DNA from: DASSUW01 sp963774155
Lineage (GTDB): Bacteria; Actinomycetota; Thermoleophilia; Solirubrobacterales; Solirubrobacteraceae
NCBI GenBank assembly: GCA_963774155.1
Contig: CAVZDW010000005.1
Location: 124,001 to 188,000 of the forward strand
Length of the DNA: 64,000 nucleotides
Direction: 5' to 3'
Under the pieces are notes generated by a model. It did no database searches. It worked only from the letters and a program-made list of their open reading frames with translations, and was not told the origin of the DNA. Shown piece by piece: positions 63,968-64,000 of this stretch. The first letter of the stretch is position 1, and the number at the start of each line of letters is the position of its first letter. A program made the translations under genes and the position numbers.

Positions 63968-64000
63968 TCAGTCCGCGAAGGCGCGGAAGGCGTCGGTCAT
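63968..64000 (-). CDS. C-terminal tail of a gene entering from the right
   Basis: The minus strand reads MTDAFRAFAD and a TGA (63970-63968). The ten residues are likely the end of a protein that starts outside the window; too short to identify. The following GTG start is 47 nt downstream. Confidence 0.35.
   Translation of the reverse strand: MTDAFRAFAD

Overview
This is a 64-kb stretch of very GC-rich (about 70%) DNA from an actinobacterium. The gene content fits a soil Thermoleophilia/Solirubrobacterales-type organism: delta-60-repeat and LamG secreted proteins, SigJ/TIGR02960-type ECF sigma factor, Ku plus ATP-dependent ligase, many VOC, RibD/DHFR-like and F420/LLM enzymes, and leaderless TANNNT promoters. 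That placement is inferred from gene content only. I see no rRNA, tRNA, CRISPR, integrase or insertion sequence; it reads as chromosome.

Layout. 0-4.7 kb: end of a membrane protein, a delta-60 propeller, a degenerate polysaccharide-deacetylase lipoprotein, a broken VOC gene and a membrane-methyltransferase fusion. 4.6-7.3 kb: MMPL exporter divergent from its likely MarR repressor, with a palindromic operator between. 7.4-14 kb: RTX-like secreted protein with a coupled membrane-anchored partner, a long acyl-CoA dehydrogenase and a secreted alpha-amylase. 14-18.4 kb: ABC-2 exporter divergent from a DesK/NarL-type kinase-regulator pair, then an orphan LuxR-type regulator. 19-25 kb: ECF sigma factor with cupin partner, MFS transporter, fungal-type cytosine deaminase, beta-propeller, P-loop kinase, aldo/keto reductase. 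25-29.5 kb: giant LamG/sugar-dehydrogenase protein and an M15 peptidase. 29.6-33.3 kb: a compact four-gene operon (VOC, UvrA paralogue, AraC regulator, VOC) with a duplicated 29-bp element. 33.3-46.8 kb: mixed small enzymes, sialidase-like propeller, NYN/OST-HTH protein, exonuclease III, ankyrin-M20 fusion, DUF2294 and STAS proteins. 46.9-50 kb: TIR domain fused to a parallel beta-helix, next to a truncated HD-GYP protein. 54-58.4 kb: a MoxR/DUF58/DUF4129 locus riddled with frameshifts. 58.4-61 kb: NHEJ cassette (ligase plus two Ku). 61-64 kb: iron-siderophore binding lipoprotein under an iron-box-like operator, and a large GT-C-like membrane protein.

Two themes cross the window. First, about sixteen genes carry TANNNT 6-11 nt before the start codon and mostly no ribosome binding site, the signature of leaderless transcription, and this fixes several start codons. 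Second, many genes carry single-base reading-frame breaks with otherwise intact coding sense; this suggests sequence error in a draft assembly, though the 54-58 kb locus may be truly decaying.
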